DNA from: CAYTGM01 sp964437365
GTDB lineage: Bacteria; Sumerlaeota; Sumerlaeia; SLMS01
DNA length: 64,000 bases
Reading direction: 5' to 3'
Assembly (NCBI GenBank): GCA_964437365.1
Contig: CAYTGM010000010.1
Span: 62,001-126,000, forward strand
The notes below the pieces were generated by a model, which searched no databases, was not told where the DNA came from, and was given only the letters and a program-made list of their open reading frames with translations. The position numbers and the translations under genes are program-made. Below, piece by piece: positions 26,897 to 36,535 of this stretch; positions within the stretch are counted from its first letter, which is position 1; every line of letters begins with the position of its first letter.

Positions 26897-29800
26897 TTAA
26901 GGTATGTTATAAGTAACCAGTCCCATCTGCCTCAGATAGACAGGAATAGTCTGGTCATTTCCACTGCCAACCACATCAAGAAAGTCGAACGAAATAATTG
27001 GTTTTTCACCCACGATCTCTGGCGGCGCGACAAAATAGACATCGTATATCTTTGTACTGCTGGCCGTGGGCAGCCTCGCGCCAGCATTCACGGAATCTAC
27101 ATTCAAATAAGCTGAATACTTAAACGAGCTGCTGTTCATTCTCAGTCTGAATGTTGCCAGCTGATGCTTTTGTTCCTCGGTAGCATCGGAGCCCAGAACG
27201 AATCGTATCAGGTAGAGCTTGTTGGCTTGAAGGGCGTGATCGACCTCTTTTGTCCATACGCCAAATATTGTCCCTGTCTTTGTTTCAGCTCCTTGAATCA
27301 TCAACCCTTTCGCAGAAGGCATGATGAAGGGTGCTTCAAAAGCCGGGTTAAAGTCTGCATTAAACCCATGGACCTGATTGGATAAATAGCTTTCATTCAG
27401 TATAGTCTGGGGATTAGAAAGGTAAGATGTCTTGAGGGAAGATACATCAACGCCATCCAGTGCAACCATTGCTGTGGGGGAGTCTGTCGGATCGAAATTC
27501 AGCATGTCGAAATTCAGACGCAGCCCAGTTGTATTATCTGGGAGAGTGAAGTACTGATTATAATCATGACCCAGCGAAGAAGGAGAGACAGCTCCGTCGG
27601 CTACCGATGTAATAACAAGGAGGTTTGATTGCTGAAAGTCACTTGTTGAAACGCGCGTTCTCAGCGTTGGTACATTTGCCGGGTCAGCCTGATCTGAAAA
27701 CAGCTGCCAGTCTGCTCGATAGAGAGACTCGTCTCCCACGAGACCATTTAGTTCATCGATGGATACTTTCGCCGGCGGGTTGATCGAGAAGACCTGCGAT
27801 TCCCAGAAGCCAAATGTATTTGTGTTGTTGGCGGGAACCATTCGTATAGATCCAGTTTCATAGGAACCCACTGGAGAATCAAAGCTGCCAAGTTGTTGGG
27901 GAGGAAACCAGAAACCTGAACTGCTATCGAAATTATAGCTCAGAGTATCTATTGGAGGATTATTCCCCGGAGTTGGAGTGGGGGTCGGTGTTGGGGTCGT
28001 GATCACTCCATCTTTGATGAAGCCATACGCGGTCACTGTAAAGGAATTCAACGTTCCTATGTCATCCTGCAGGGTATCTGCAACTTTCAGTGTCCAGGTT
28101 CCACTCGGATTCTCACCCCAATGTGCCATTGATGTAAAAACCCAGTTTGCATATCCACTTGGCCCGGAATCGTTTGAAACAGGCTCAGCGAGGATAGAAG
28201 TCGTACCGTCAGGGGAAGTTAACTCGACACGCAGGTCACCGCGAAAGGTATGAGGAACAGTGAGGCGAAGTTCAAGAGCCTCGGTGATAAAGTTATTCGG
28301 AGCACTAAGGTCAAGGGTGCGTGTGACGCCAAAAATATTATTATCAGGTATAGCCACTGCCGGTTGAAAATTCGCCGTCGCAGTGACAGGAGCAGCCTCA
28401 CCAGGAACAAGTTCCCAGTTGGCAGCTGCACCAACCGCAGCCGACGCATTCACACGACCATAACCAAAGTCATGGCTGAACCATTTGTCCGCACCGTTCT
28501 GGAACCAGGAGGCACTCTCAGGGTGATTGCGTGTCGATGTCTCGACGAGGATATGCTGAACATCACGCCAGGTTAAATTCGGATTTGCGTCGAGCATCAA
28601 AGCAACAACGCCTGCCGCCAGAGGAGTGGAGGATGACGTACCCCCAAATGTCGTTGTATAGTCACCAATTGAGGAGTAGCCGGCACTCCCAACACGGTCG
28701 GTCGTCGTAATACCTTCCGAGGCTCCATTGTTACAGGTGCCGTCGCTGGAAGGAGCATTGATCAACATGGAGGCGCCAGGTTCACCATAATAGGATACGG
28801 TTCCATCTGGTCCTGTTGCTCCCACGGCAATCGTATATCTGGACGAAGCATAGCCATCGTAGTTGACGTTATCATTTGCACAACGACCATTGCCCGCAGC
28901 CCACATATAGATCGTCCCTTTACCCCCTCTGCCATTGGTAACTCCGTATTCCAGCGCCGCGGCAGCCAGGGGACCTGGCTGCACCTTGTTATATCCTGCA
29001 TCAAAGGGCCCCCAGGAATTGTTGCTCACATGAATCACATTGTTTGCGACTGGATCGTCCACCCGATGCTTTAGTCCGACAGATTCTTCGTTATCGGTAG
29101 TGCCTGCAGAAATCATCCTGATACCCACAACGCTCGCCTCAAATGCTGCTCCCGCCACGCCGAGAGCATTATTACCTCTTGCTGCCGCAACACCTGCCAC
29201 AGCCGTTCCGTGGCCATCGCCCGGCAGGTCAGGAGATGCATCATCATCGCCAAAGTTAATGTCTATATCAATGTCTGATCTTGCATTCAGATCCGGGTGA
29301 TTGAGCGGAACGCCATCATCAACGATGCCGATATTAATTCCAGTGCCCTTGAAGAAATCCCACGCCCCCTCGATATTAACATCATTGCCTGCAACAGCTC
29401 CTACAGCATTTCCTCCCGTATTCTTCAAGTGCCATTGATCTGAGAACAGTAAATCATTCGGGGTAAACTTTTTTGACATTTGGCGCTTAATGAGTGGCGT
29501 CGCAAACACGATTCCCTTTTCATTCTCCAGAATGCGATTGGCTGTATCTATACCTTCAAGCCCGGTTCTACCGTCCACTTCAACGATATACGTTCCAGCC
29601 AGCCAATCCACTTTGCCAGCTATCTTAAGGCCGTACTTCGACTCGAGATTGGCAATATCTTGTGAATCATCCACCTGGATTGTAAACCTGTTATCAATCA
29701 AGTGAGGGGTCTCTTTACTTTGAGTATCTCCTGACGAATAGGCAACGTTATAAATTTCGGCATCTGGGTATATTTTGGTTAACTGCTCGAATGCCGATGC

Positions 29801-30163
29801 GAACGGCAGAGACGATTTCTGCGTTCTCTTATCGATGATCTCAAATATCGTTTCCCCGCCGGATCCACTTTTCTTCACGGAGAGTTCGAGACTGGATGAA
29901 CTCTTCAAAGAATTCATCACCATCTGGTTGTCCAGCCTGGATCCGCCTCGGGAGATGACGGCGATTTCATTTGGTGCTACGTGAATCGTTTCAACGGTTT
30001 GCCCATTCCTGTAAGTTAAAGGGACCATCCCCGAAAGTGAACTCTTCATCGCTGCCTTTGATGAAACTTGAGCATATGCAGTTTGCAGCCCATGCTCTCC
30101 AGCCAACAGTCCCACTCCGAAGAGCGCCGCTATTGTGATTGTCTTTTTGTTTTTCTTTATCAT
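26897..30163 (-). CDS. Secreted subtilisin-like serine protease with P domain
   Basis: This 1088-residue S8 protease has a signal peptide (cleavage near AYA-QV, residue 32), a propeptide-like region to about 240, and the catalytic domain: Asp in NIGIVDDGVPLNHPDL, His in GDGHGTAVAG, Asn in SNNSWGP, Ser in GGTSSSTPLAAGV. A proprotein-convertase P domain follows (about 600-715, HTFRGDLRVELTSPDG, WTLKVADTLQDD). A TPTPTPTPTP linker leads to about 350 residues of beta-rich domain I do not recognise. This is the kexin/furin-like bacterial arrangement. A divergent sigma-factor gene lies upstream, and its promoter carries a 9-base direct repeat. Confidence 0.92.
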   Translation of the reverse strand: MIKKNKKTITIAALFGVGLLAGEHGLQTAYAQVSSKAAMKSSLSGMVPLTYRNGQTVETIHVAPNEIAVISRGGSRLDNQMVMNSLKSSSSLELSVKKSGSGGETIFEIIDKRTQKSSLPFASAFEQLTKIYPDAEIYNVAYSSGDTQSKETPHLIDNRFTIQVDDSQDIANLESKYGLKIAGKVDWLAGTYIVEVDGRTGLEGIDTANRILENEKGIVFATPLIKRQMSKKFTPNDLLFSDQWHLKNTGGNAVGAVAGNDVNIEGAWDFFKGTGINIGIVDDGVPLNHPDLNARSDIDIDINFGDDDASPDLPGDGHGTAVAGVAAARGNNALGVAGAAFEASVVGIRMISAGTTDNEESVGLKHRVDDPVANNVIHVSNNSWGPFDAGYNKVQPGPLAAAALEYGVTNGRGGKGTIYMWAAGNGRCANDNVNYDGYASSRYTIAVGATGPDGTVSYYGEPGASMLINAPSSDGTCNNGASEGITTTDRVGSAGYSSIGDYTTTFGGTSSSTPLAAGVVALMLDANPNLTWRDVQHILVETSTRNHPESASWFQNGADKWFSHDFGYGRVNASAAVGAAANWELVPGEAAPVTATANFQPAVAIPDNNIFGVTRTLDLSAPNNFITEALELRLTVPHTFRGDLRVELTSPDGTTSILAEPVSNDSGPSGYANWVFTSMAHWGENPSGTWTLKVADTLQDDIGTLNSFTVTAYGFIKDGVITTPTPTPTPTPGNNPPIDTLSYNFDSSSGFWFPPQQLGSFDSPVGSYETGSIRMVPANNTNTFGFWESQVFSINPPAKVSIDELNGLVGDESLYRADWQLFSDQADPANVPTLRTRVSTSDFQQSNLLVITSVADGAVSPSSLGHDYNQYFTLPDNTTGLRLNFDMLNFDPTDSPTAMVALDGVDVSSLKTSYLSNPQTILNESYLSNQVHGFNADFNPAFEAPFIMPSAKGLMIQGAETKTGTIFGVWTKEVDHALQANKLYLIRFVLGSDATEEQKHQLATFRLRMNSSSFKYSAYLNVDSVNAGARLPTASSTKIYDVYFVAPPEIVGEKPIISFDFLDVVGSGNDQTIPVYLRQMGLVTYNIP

Positions 30164-30225
30164 GATAGAATTCCTTGGCTGACTCTCCTCGTTTCCACGA
30201 GCAACCGAGTCTTACTCACTCCCCA

Positions 30226-30248
30226 ATCAGACATGATCAGACATTATA
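30226..30248 (-). promoter_or_regulatory. Promoter and direct-repeat operator of the subtilase gene
   Basis: On the minus strand a perfect TATAAT (30248-30243) lies 80 bases before the ATG. ATCAGACAT occurs twice on the plus strand (30226-30234 and 30236-30244), a 10-base repeat period that covers the expected start site. The -35 region does not match consensus, which fits a regulated or alternative-sigma promoter. Confidence 0.45.
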
Positions 30249-30424
30249 TTGGGAGCCTCAAGATCAAGAGTATGGATGGGTTTCATGAAAGCGACCAAAA
30301 TTTCCTTCCGCCTCATGATCAGATAACTTCTTCAGGAAAAAAGTTAGTTGAACATGCACCATTCAACAGCAATCTGCGTCCCAGTGGGTGAAAGGTTCGG
30401 GAAATCCCTGAGAGTGGAACAAGA

Positions 30425-31858
30425 ATGAGCCAGAATTTCAATGTTATGTCCGATGAAGATCTTGTGCATCGAGCAAAAGAAGATGATAATGAGGCCTTTA
30501 GTGAGCTGATCAATCGGCACTTTGGACGGATTTTTTCCATCGCTTACGCCCGTTTACAAAATCCTGACAGCGCAGAAGATCTTAGTCAGGAGGTCTTTCT
30601 TCGGGCCTGGATCAACCTGAAGGGACTCCGAAATCCCGCTCACTTCTCCCACTGGCTTGCAAGAATGGCCCGAAATCTCTCGGTCACCTGGCTCAGACAG
30701 AAAACAAGCAGATCAAAGCTTGTCAGGATGGTTCCCATGGAAGACTCCATCGCAGAAATTCCTGATCAGCATCAGGAAAACGTCCGTGATCAATTGAATC
30801 GGGCTCACACAAGCCAGCTTCTCAGGAAGGCGGTCGCAGAGCTCCCTCCGAAAGACCAGGAACTTATCTTCATGCACTTCGACCAGTCGCTCAGTTTGCG
30901 GGAAATCTCAAAGACAACGGGCATACACCACACAACGGTGGGGCGAAAGATTTCGAAGATCTGTGAGACTCTCAAATCATCCATCGGACGGGATGAAGTT
31001 GAACTCAAAAGTCTGCTTCCTGATGCAACGAAAGCGCGCTTTCATTCTATGGCTCTGGTTGCCAGCTTTGCGGCGCTTTCGGAATCCCAACGTTCCGTTG
31101 TCATTCAGGCAGCGAATGAGACTGCGAAGACCTTGGGAACAGGGGCAGAAGAAGCCCTCTCCCCAATATCGGGCGGGTTCATCTCCAACCTTTTCAATCA
31201 TCTGACAACAGGAGTCACCGCCATGAATACAGCACAGAAAGTAACCGCTGCAGGAGCGATCATTGCCCTCGGTGCGGGAACACTTTATTTTACGCATGTG
31301 ACGCATAGTGAAGTCGGAAGCAATAATACTTCAGCATTCTTCGAAGACCCGGATGGGGTCTTTCCCATTCGCCAGGTTTCCGGAATTTGGAACTCACCTT
31401 TCCAGATTACTGTCTCGCAACAGGAAACCGTCGAGATCGTCTTCCCTGAAAATGAGCTGGGTATAGAATCCATGTATTACACATTGTCCACGGAGGGCCT
31501 TCAATACGCTCGGACATATACGAATGGGCACCGAGAATCCTATGGAATCGGAATTGGAGCAGATGGAAAAAGCTTCAGCATGTACACCTCTTATCCACCT
31601 GAGGGTGTCGCTCTTGTAGATATTCGCGGGTTTGAAGTGATGGGGAATCAGGTGCGCATTAACCTCGAACAGATTCAGAGTGCAGAGCTCGGAACACGCA
31701 TGGCAGACGTTCAGAATCTTTTTGATCGAGGTGAGATTTCACGACAACAAGTGCGTGACAGGGAGAAGCAATTGATCGACAACCTGAATATACTACCGAC
31801 CAACCCAGAGATGAAAGCAGCTTTTAAACAGCAGGGGATAACTTATTATGACTGGTGA
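30425..31858 (+). CDS. ECF-type sigma factor with membrane-spanning C-terminal extension
   Basis: This 477-residue protein has a sigma-2 region (about residues 10-95; DLSQEVFLRAWINLKGL) and a sigma-4 region with helix-turn-helix (about 135-195; LREISKTTGIHHTTVGRKISK), as in ECF sigma factors. Instead of ending near 195 it continues with a linker, one membrane helix (about 268-290, VTAAGAIIALGAGTLYFTHV) and about 185 outer residues. That makes it a membrane-tethered sigma factor. AGGAG stands eight bases before an internal ATG (31223, Met267), so the membrane part could also be made alone. It is divergent from the subtilase gene, a plausible target. No separate anti-sigma gene is adjacent. Confidence 0.88.
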   Translation: MSQNFNVMSDEDLVHRAKEDDNEAFSELINRHFGRIFSIAYARLQNPDSAEDLSQEVFLRAWINLKGLRNPAHFSHWLARMARNLSVTWLRQKTSRSKLVRMVPMEDSIAEIPDQHQENVRDQLNRAHTSQLLRKAVAELPPKDQELIFMHFDQSLSLREISKTTGIHHTTVGRKISKICETLKSSIGRDEVELKSLLPDATKARFHSMALVASFAALSESQRSVVIQAANETAKTLGTGAEEALSPISGGFISNLFNHLTTGVTAMNTAQKVTAAGAIIALGAGTLYFTHVTHSEVGSNNTSAFFEDPDGVFPIRQVSGIWNSPFQITVSQQETVEIVFPENELGIESMYYTLSTEGLQYARTYTNGHRESYGIGIGADGKSFSMYTSYPPEGVALVDIRGFEVMGNQVRINLEQIQSAELGTRMADVQNLFDRGEISRQQVRDREKQLIDNLNILPTNPEMKAAFKQQGITYYDW

Positions 31859-31864
31859 AGTTTA

Positions 31865-32299
31865 TCAAGGAAGGACAAGTTCATTAACTTCAACAACCTG
31901 CCATGTACTATTTTCTTCTTTCAAGTGAACAAGCAGTTTAATCGGTATATCACTCCTGGGTGGAGTGGGCTTGGTTGTCTTTAAATAGACCTTTGCCCAG
32001 GACTCTTTTCCGCTGATTGAATGAAAGTAACCACTTCGACTCATTTCTACAACAAGCCTGCCATCAGACAGGTACTCTTTCATCGATCGGTCCCGCTCAC
32101 TCAGGATATTGTCCGTATCCTGACCAGAAGGAACAAGGGTGGTCTCATAAGGAGAAAGCGTATCAAGGTCTTCTCTTATCCACTTGTCGAACTGATTCGA
32201 TCTATACAGAGCGAATACAATGACGAGAGCGCAGGAAAGAATCAACAATCCTGCAAGAGCCAAGACCAGGTCTTTTTTCTTGTGAAGCCCAAGCTTCAT
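31865..32299 (-). CDS. Small membrane-anchored protein of unknown function
   Basis: This 144-residue protein has a basic start, one membrane helix (about 11-31, LVLALAGLLILSCALVIVF) and an outer domain of about 110 residues with mixed strands (DGRLVVEMSRSGYF, IPIKLLVHLKEENSTWQVVEV). Its fold recalls small periplasmic beta domains but no family is recognised. It lies 44 bases after the parvulin-like gene on the same strand and is probably the last gene of that operon. It ends six bases from the convergent sigma-factor gene. Confidence 0.6.
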   Translation of the reverse strand: MKLGLHKKKDLVLALAGLLILSCALVIVFALYRSNQFDKWIREDLDTLSPYETTLVPSGQDTDNILSERDRSMKEYLSDGRLVVEMSRSGYFHSISGKESWAKVYLKTTKPTPPRSDIPIKLLVHLKEENSTWQVVEVNELVLP

Positions 32300-32343
32300 A
32301 AATGATCCCCTGCCCGCCTGGTTGATTCGTTCAGAGTTCCTTC

Positions 32344-34182
32344 TCAGTCCTCGAAATCTTCGAAACCAAGATCTGGATGTATCCTCATCTCGCCATTCTC
32401 AAGCATCTCATCAATGGCGTTGATTGCAATCTCCTGAGCCTTCTCGATCTTGTAGGACTGTTCCGCGAACTCAAGAAGCGTTTCTTCGGGAAGAGGATCA
32501 GGTGTAATCTCTTCAGAAACATAGTAGCTGACGACTTCTCCTTCACCCAGAATAATAGGCCGCGAGAACTGACCCTCCTGAAGCAGGTCGAAGTCTATAC
32601 CAAGAACTCTTTCGGAAGAATATCGATCAAAAGTTCCTGCCTCATCAAACTCCATGCTCACCCGTTCGTCAGCTGGTTCGTTCAGGTTTCTGAGGAGTCG
32701 GTCGGGAGAAAGAAGTCCAGTTCCCTGTGCTACACGTTTTCTTTCATTCAGCTGTCGCTGGGCATCCTGTGTAATATCTTCCAGGTAGCGCAGCATGAGA
32801 ATTCTAAGAGTCGCAAGTTCTGAAGGATCGCGCTGGCGCTGCTTTCTGACTTCAAGAGCAAGTCTCCAGACGATCTTCGCCGAGCTGGGAATAATCTCTT
32901 CGTAGTTCTCTCTCAGGTATTCCTGGATTTCACGTTCTGTTGGATTGATCTCTTTCCAAAGAGAGCGCGAATAGTTCGATGTATAGTAGATTGTTTCCGC
33001 CATCTCCAGAGCTTCCTGATAGATCGGCTCTGACAACAGACCCTGTTTCTCAAGTTCCTGAGAAACCATCTCACCAAAAATAATTTCGAAAGACTTCGCA
33101 ACGGTAGGAACTTCATTAGGGTCTGCCGGGTCGCCCACGATTTCGGGGTAGTAGTGATAGAAGTCCCCGCGTGTCACTTCAAAATCTCTGACCACAACGA
33201 TATCGGCATCATCGGGCATGAACGGAAAAAGATTAACGCGGTTGATAGGTAGGGTTTCTTTTAGCAGCTCAACCAGATGATAGTCATACTGCTGCGGGAG
33301 GAAATCCTCTGTTAACTCAGCTTTGATAAACTCAACAACGTCTTCAAGAGGGGTTGGCTCCGGTTCTATACGATTAACAATCTCGATAAGCTCGAGACCT
33401 TGCGTGGTTGCAATGGGAGCTGATATCTGATGAATTCCAAAACGGAAAGCAGCATCTTTGATGAGAGGATTGATATCGCTGTCATAACGCTTAATCCTTA
33501 ATGGCTTATCAGGGGTGTTAACAGCGAATCGAGGGTATCCGTTGATGATGTAAGCAAGTCCATCGTGAAGCATCGCCTCTTCACGTAATCTTTCGATCAA
33601 CTTCAGTGACGCTTCCCGTTCCGTTCTGGAGGCGTCTGTATCAAGAGGAACGCGAATGCGAATAATTGTTGATTCGGCTTCTTCTGAAAACTCCGCCTCA
33701 TTCTGCTGATAATAATAGATAATGTCTTCAGGAAAGACTTCAACCTGATCTCTGATGAATGTATCGGCCCAGATAAATTCTGCGATGGGCGCTGCGAAGA
33801 TACGCTGAGCTTTTTCTGCTCGATTGATGTCGAGTATATCTGTGCTTCGAGGAGCTGATTCATTCGCGATTTCCATTTGAATAAAGTAATGGAGGGCTGT
33901 TCTGAAAAGCTCCGTCTCAACCTCTGTCATATCCTCCCAGTCTGATACAATCTCCGGGTCGATCAGCTTTGTCAAAACACCAAAGACAAAAAGGTCTCGC
34001 TGTGTAATCTTGCCACCTGGCCACTCTACAAACACGACTGAATCGTCACCCCGATGATCGGCGACCTTAATGCCAACGGGAGCAGGATGCGCCAGCCCAG
34101 GAAGCAGACAGATCACGATGATTCCGAGCAAATATCTGGTTAATGAGGTTCCGTTTATTTGAGAGGGTCTTGCTTTTTTCAC
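32344..34182 (-). CDS. Periplasmic parvulin-like peptidyl-prolyl isomerase/foldase
   Basis: This 612-residue exported protein has an N-terminal hydrophobic signal (YLLGIIVICLLPGLA) after 17 polar residues. It is mainly helical with a SurA/PrsA-like N-terminal region and a rotamase-like segment (about 160-270: STIIRIRVPLDTD... FRFGIHQISAPIATTQGLELIEIVNRIEPEP). A second, poorly conserved half may repeat the design. The GTG start overlaps the preceding glycosyltransferase by four bases (GTGA). Such foldases assist envelope protein folding. Placement behind two sugar transferases suggests a role in surface assembly. The assignment is by pattern and catalytic residues were not checked. Confidence 0.65.
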   Translation of the reverse strand: MKKARPSQINGTSLTRYLLGIIVICLLPGLAHPAPVGIKVADHRGDDSVVFVEWPGGKITQRDLFVFGVLTKLIDPEIVSDWEDMTEVETELFRTALHYFIQMEIANESAPRSTDILDINRAEKAQRIFAAPIAEFIWADTFIRDQVEVFPEDIIYYYQQNEAEFSEEAESTIIRIRVPLDTDASRTEREASLKLIERLREEAMLHDGLAYIINGYPRFAVNTPDKPLRIKRYDSDINPLIKDAAFRFGIHQISAPIATTQGLELIEIVNRIEPEPTPLEDVVEFIKAELTEDFLPQQYDYHLVELLKETLPINRVNLFPFMPDDADIVVVRDFEVTRGDFYHYYPEIVGDPADPNEVPTVAKSFEIIFGEMVSQELEKQGLLSEPIYQEALEMAETIYYTSNYSRSLWKEINPTEREIQEYLRENYEEIIPSSAKIVWRLALEVRKQRQRDPSELATLRILMLRYLEDITQDAQRQLNERKRVAQGTGLLSPDRLLRNLNEPADERVSMEFDEAGTFDRYSSERVLGIDFDLLQEGQFSRPIILGEGEVVSYYVSEEITPDPLPEETLLEFAEQSYKIEKAQEIAINAIDEMLENGEMRIHPDLGFEDFED

Positions 34183-35624
34183 AATGAACTCCGTTGTATC
34201 TTCCGTTTAAGGCTTTTTAAGACGCCTTTTGTATGATGCTTCAGACCTTCGGGGTCACGCCTGTTTTTATCGAAAAGCACATTTTTTCCATCCTGAGCAA
34301 CCCGCAGGGCCCACCAGAGTAAGTCCGAGCGAAAGCCCTCATGATCAAGAGTGGCAAGAAGATCGCCTGAAATCTGTGGGGCTTGTAACCAACCCAACAG
34401 GCCTTTCAATGTATCTTCTGGCGCGAAAGCCCGCAAGACGAGATCCCTCACAGGCTGGGAATTCCCGTCAAGCTGAGGTTCCTGCGCAATGACCTCCATC
34501 AGAGCGCGCGCCAGCGACTGAGCTTCTGTGTCAACCACACGACCAACCCCATGGCTCCTCATCCAGTCCGCAATTTCAGTCCCTTGCGTCGTGACCACCG
34601 GGAGCCCGGCGCCCATCATGTTCGTCAGTCGGTTTCTTGCACCAAAAAGAGTTTCTGTGTTCGTTCCATCAATATTAATCCCCACATGAGCACAACGATG
34701 CAGCTCAATCACCTTTGAGAAATCGGTCCACCCAAGCAGGTGCACACGTTCCTCAGGCAATTCCTCGGCCGCCAGCGCCTGAAAGTCCTCGTAGGTTTTC
34801 TCATCATGTCCAACGATCGCTCCGCCAGTTGCAACGAAATGCAACTCGGCTCGCTCCTTCATCGCGAGTTTCAACGCAGCAACTAGAAGATGTATATCTG
34901 TCCAGGAATTAAACCCTCCCGACCAGAGGCAAATCTTGCCGTCGGATTTAATCTCATTCTTTAGAAAAACAGGGACGCCCGGTTCTCTATCAAGACCTGC
35001 ATAGACAGGGTAGACGGCATTGGGAACTGCCGTTGCCAGTGGTTCATCAAAGTTCTTTGATCCCAATCGACCAAGCATGGCCAGCTCGCCATAGAGGGCA
35101 TGAGCCTGACGTTCACCAACCGCCGACAAGCGATCGGCAAGCAGAACCGTTAATGCTTCCTGCCTCCAAAAATGATGATAATCGTTATCGTGTGCCAGCC
35201 GAGCAGCTCGAACCTGCCCTTCAGCCATGGTCCAGCCATTCAAATCGGCCCAGAAAGGAATCAACTCGTTCCCTTCCTGTATGGCTGCCATGCGCACTTT
35301 CGCAAGGAGAGCAGCAGGATAGGCATTCACTCCCAGCAAGACATCTGGCTTTCTCTTCCTGATTACTTTTCGAAGGGTTGGTAGAATCTCGTGCTCGGCG
35401 TTCTTGCAAAATGCTCTATATATATGCCCCTTATATTTCTTCTTCTCAAATGCGCGATCTGAATCATCAATGGTGCAACCGGGAATCGGAACCGTAAAGA
35501 GGTCGATTTCGTATCCTGCCTTTAATAGAGGGGCTGCGAAATGCCAGGTTCGCAAACACTGGCCACTGAAGATCTTCCCGTCTTCAAGAAGCGGCCCGGT
35601 ACCAAGCAGCAGAATCCGGCTCAT
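34179..35624 (-). CDS. Family 4-like glycosyltransferase
   Basis: This 481-residue GT-B protein has an N-terminal donor-proximal start (RILLLGTGPLLEDG, WHFAAPLLKAGYEIDLFTVP) and a C-terminal Rossmann half with LWSGGFNSWTDIHLLVAAL and GARNRLTNMMGAGLPVVTT. These are the regions that bind the nucleotide sugar in GT4 enzymes. No membrane helix is seen, so it probably acts at the inner face of the membrane. Its ATG overlaps the GT2 stop by one base (TGATG) and its stop overlaps the foldase start. The sugar is unknown. Confidence 0.82.
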   Translation of the reverse strand: MSRILLLGTGPLLEDGKIFSGQCLRTWHFAAPLLKAGYEIDLFTVPIPGCTIDDSDRAFEKKKYKGHIYRAFCKNAEHEILPTLRKVIRKRKPDVLLGVNAYPAALLAKVRMAAIQEGNELIPFWADLNGWTMAEGQVRAARLAHDNDYHHFWRQEALTVLLADRLSAVGERQAHALYGELAMLGRLGSKNFDEPLATAVPNAVYPVYAGLDREPGVPVFLKNEIKSDGKICLWSGGFNSWTDIHLLVAALKLAMKERAELHFVATGGAIVGHDEKTYEDFQALAAEELPEERVHLLGWTDFSKVIELHRCAHVGINIDGTNTETLFGARNRLTNMMGAGLPVVTTQGTEIADWMRSHGVGRVVDTEAQSLARALMEVIAQEPQLDGNSQPVRDLVLRAFAPEDTLKGLLGWLQAPQISGDLLATLDHEGFRSDLLWWALRVAQDGKNVLFDKNRRDPEGLKHHTKGVLKSLKRKIQRSSL

Positions 35625-36535
35625 CAGGCCTTCACCTTTCTGGCTTTAGAGATTCGCCCCGGGCCTGAAAACCGGCCATAGAGAATAGAAGCCATTTGAA
35701 AAGGAGACCAGGACCAGGCAAGAGCGCATGGCCATAACTGATCCCAGGGCCGATGGTCGTATATCCAGCGAACCTCTGCCTTGATTGCACGAAAGAAATC
35801 ACGAAAACCTGGCGACTTTAACAAATAACGCACACGATTCTTATGATATAGACGCAGAAAGCGAGCGCTCAACCGACCTGTCGTTTGGCTCTCATGATGA
35901 ATCACTTTCGATTGGGCCAGCACGGCTACCTTCCATCCTGCAAGACGAGCGCTCCGACAGTAATCTACTTCCTCGAAGTAGATCGGCCAGAAAGCAGCAT
36001 CCAGTAATCCAATTTCTTCCACGACCTCTCGGCGAATAGCCATCGCTGCGCCAGTTGCATAATCCGTATAGCACAGCTTTTCACTTTCAGCCATTTGCTC
36101 GCCCCACGAAAGGTGGTCGGTGAGGCCGTTCGGATGAACGATCCCCCCCAGGTGTTGAATCGTCGTCCCATCGGGATAAAGAAGCTGACAGCCGGCGATC
36201 CCCAACTCCTGTTCCTCCTCAAATACCTTGACAAGAGGAGCTAACCAATCGCTATGAGGTTCTGTATCATCATTCAGCAATATAAGAATGTCGCCAGACG
36301 CTTTTCTGATCCCCAGATTATTTCCACCAGCAAATCCAAGATTTCGTTTCGAGCGAATCAGCCGGACTTCCGGGTAGTGTTTTCGAACGAAAAGACTCAA
36401 CTTATCAGTGCTGCCATTATCAACAACGATCACTTCATCGGGCGCAGGATCGCACTGACGGAGGGCCTCAAGAGGCATGCTGATCCTCTTGCGACCGTTC
36501 AAACTGACGATAATGATGGAAACTCGAGACGAGAT
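35624..36535 (-). CDS. Family 2 glycosyltransferase, apparent ATC start
   Basis: This GT-A enzyme shows VIVVDNGSTDKLS (UDP-binding), LLNDDTEPHSDW (the DxD-type metal site) and EEVDYCRSARLAGWKV, typical of rhamnosyl/N-acetylglucosaminyl-type GT2 proteins. The first conventional start (TTG, 36502) would cut into the family's first beta strand. In frame upstream the codons read VSIIIVSLNG, the normal GT2 beginning. No ATG, GTG or TTG lies between the upstream stop and 36502, but a perfect AAGGAG (36547-36542) stands six bases before an ATC codon (36535-36533). I take ATC as the start, or an ATG changed by mutation or base-call error. The enzyme is then 303 residues and heads the operon. Confidence 0.8.
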   Translation of the reverse strand: MSSRVSIIIVSLNGRKRISMPLEALRQCDPAPDEVIVVDNGSTDKLSLFVRKHYPEVRLIRSKRNLGFAGGNNLGIRKASGDILILLNDDTEPHSDWLAPLVKVFEEEQELGIAGCQLLYPDGTTIQHLGGIVHPNGLTDHLSWGEQMAESEKLCYTDYATGAAMAIRREVVEEIGLLDAAFWPIYFEEVDYCRSARLAGWKVAVLAQSKVIHHESQTTGRLSARFLRLYHKNRVRYLLKSPGFRDFFRAIKAEVRWIYDHRPWDQLWPCALAWSWSPFQMASILYGRFSGPGRISKARKVKA

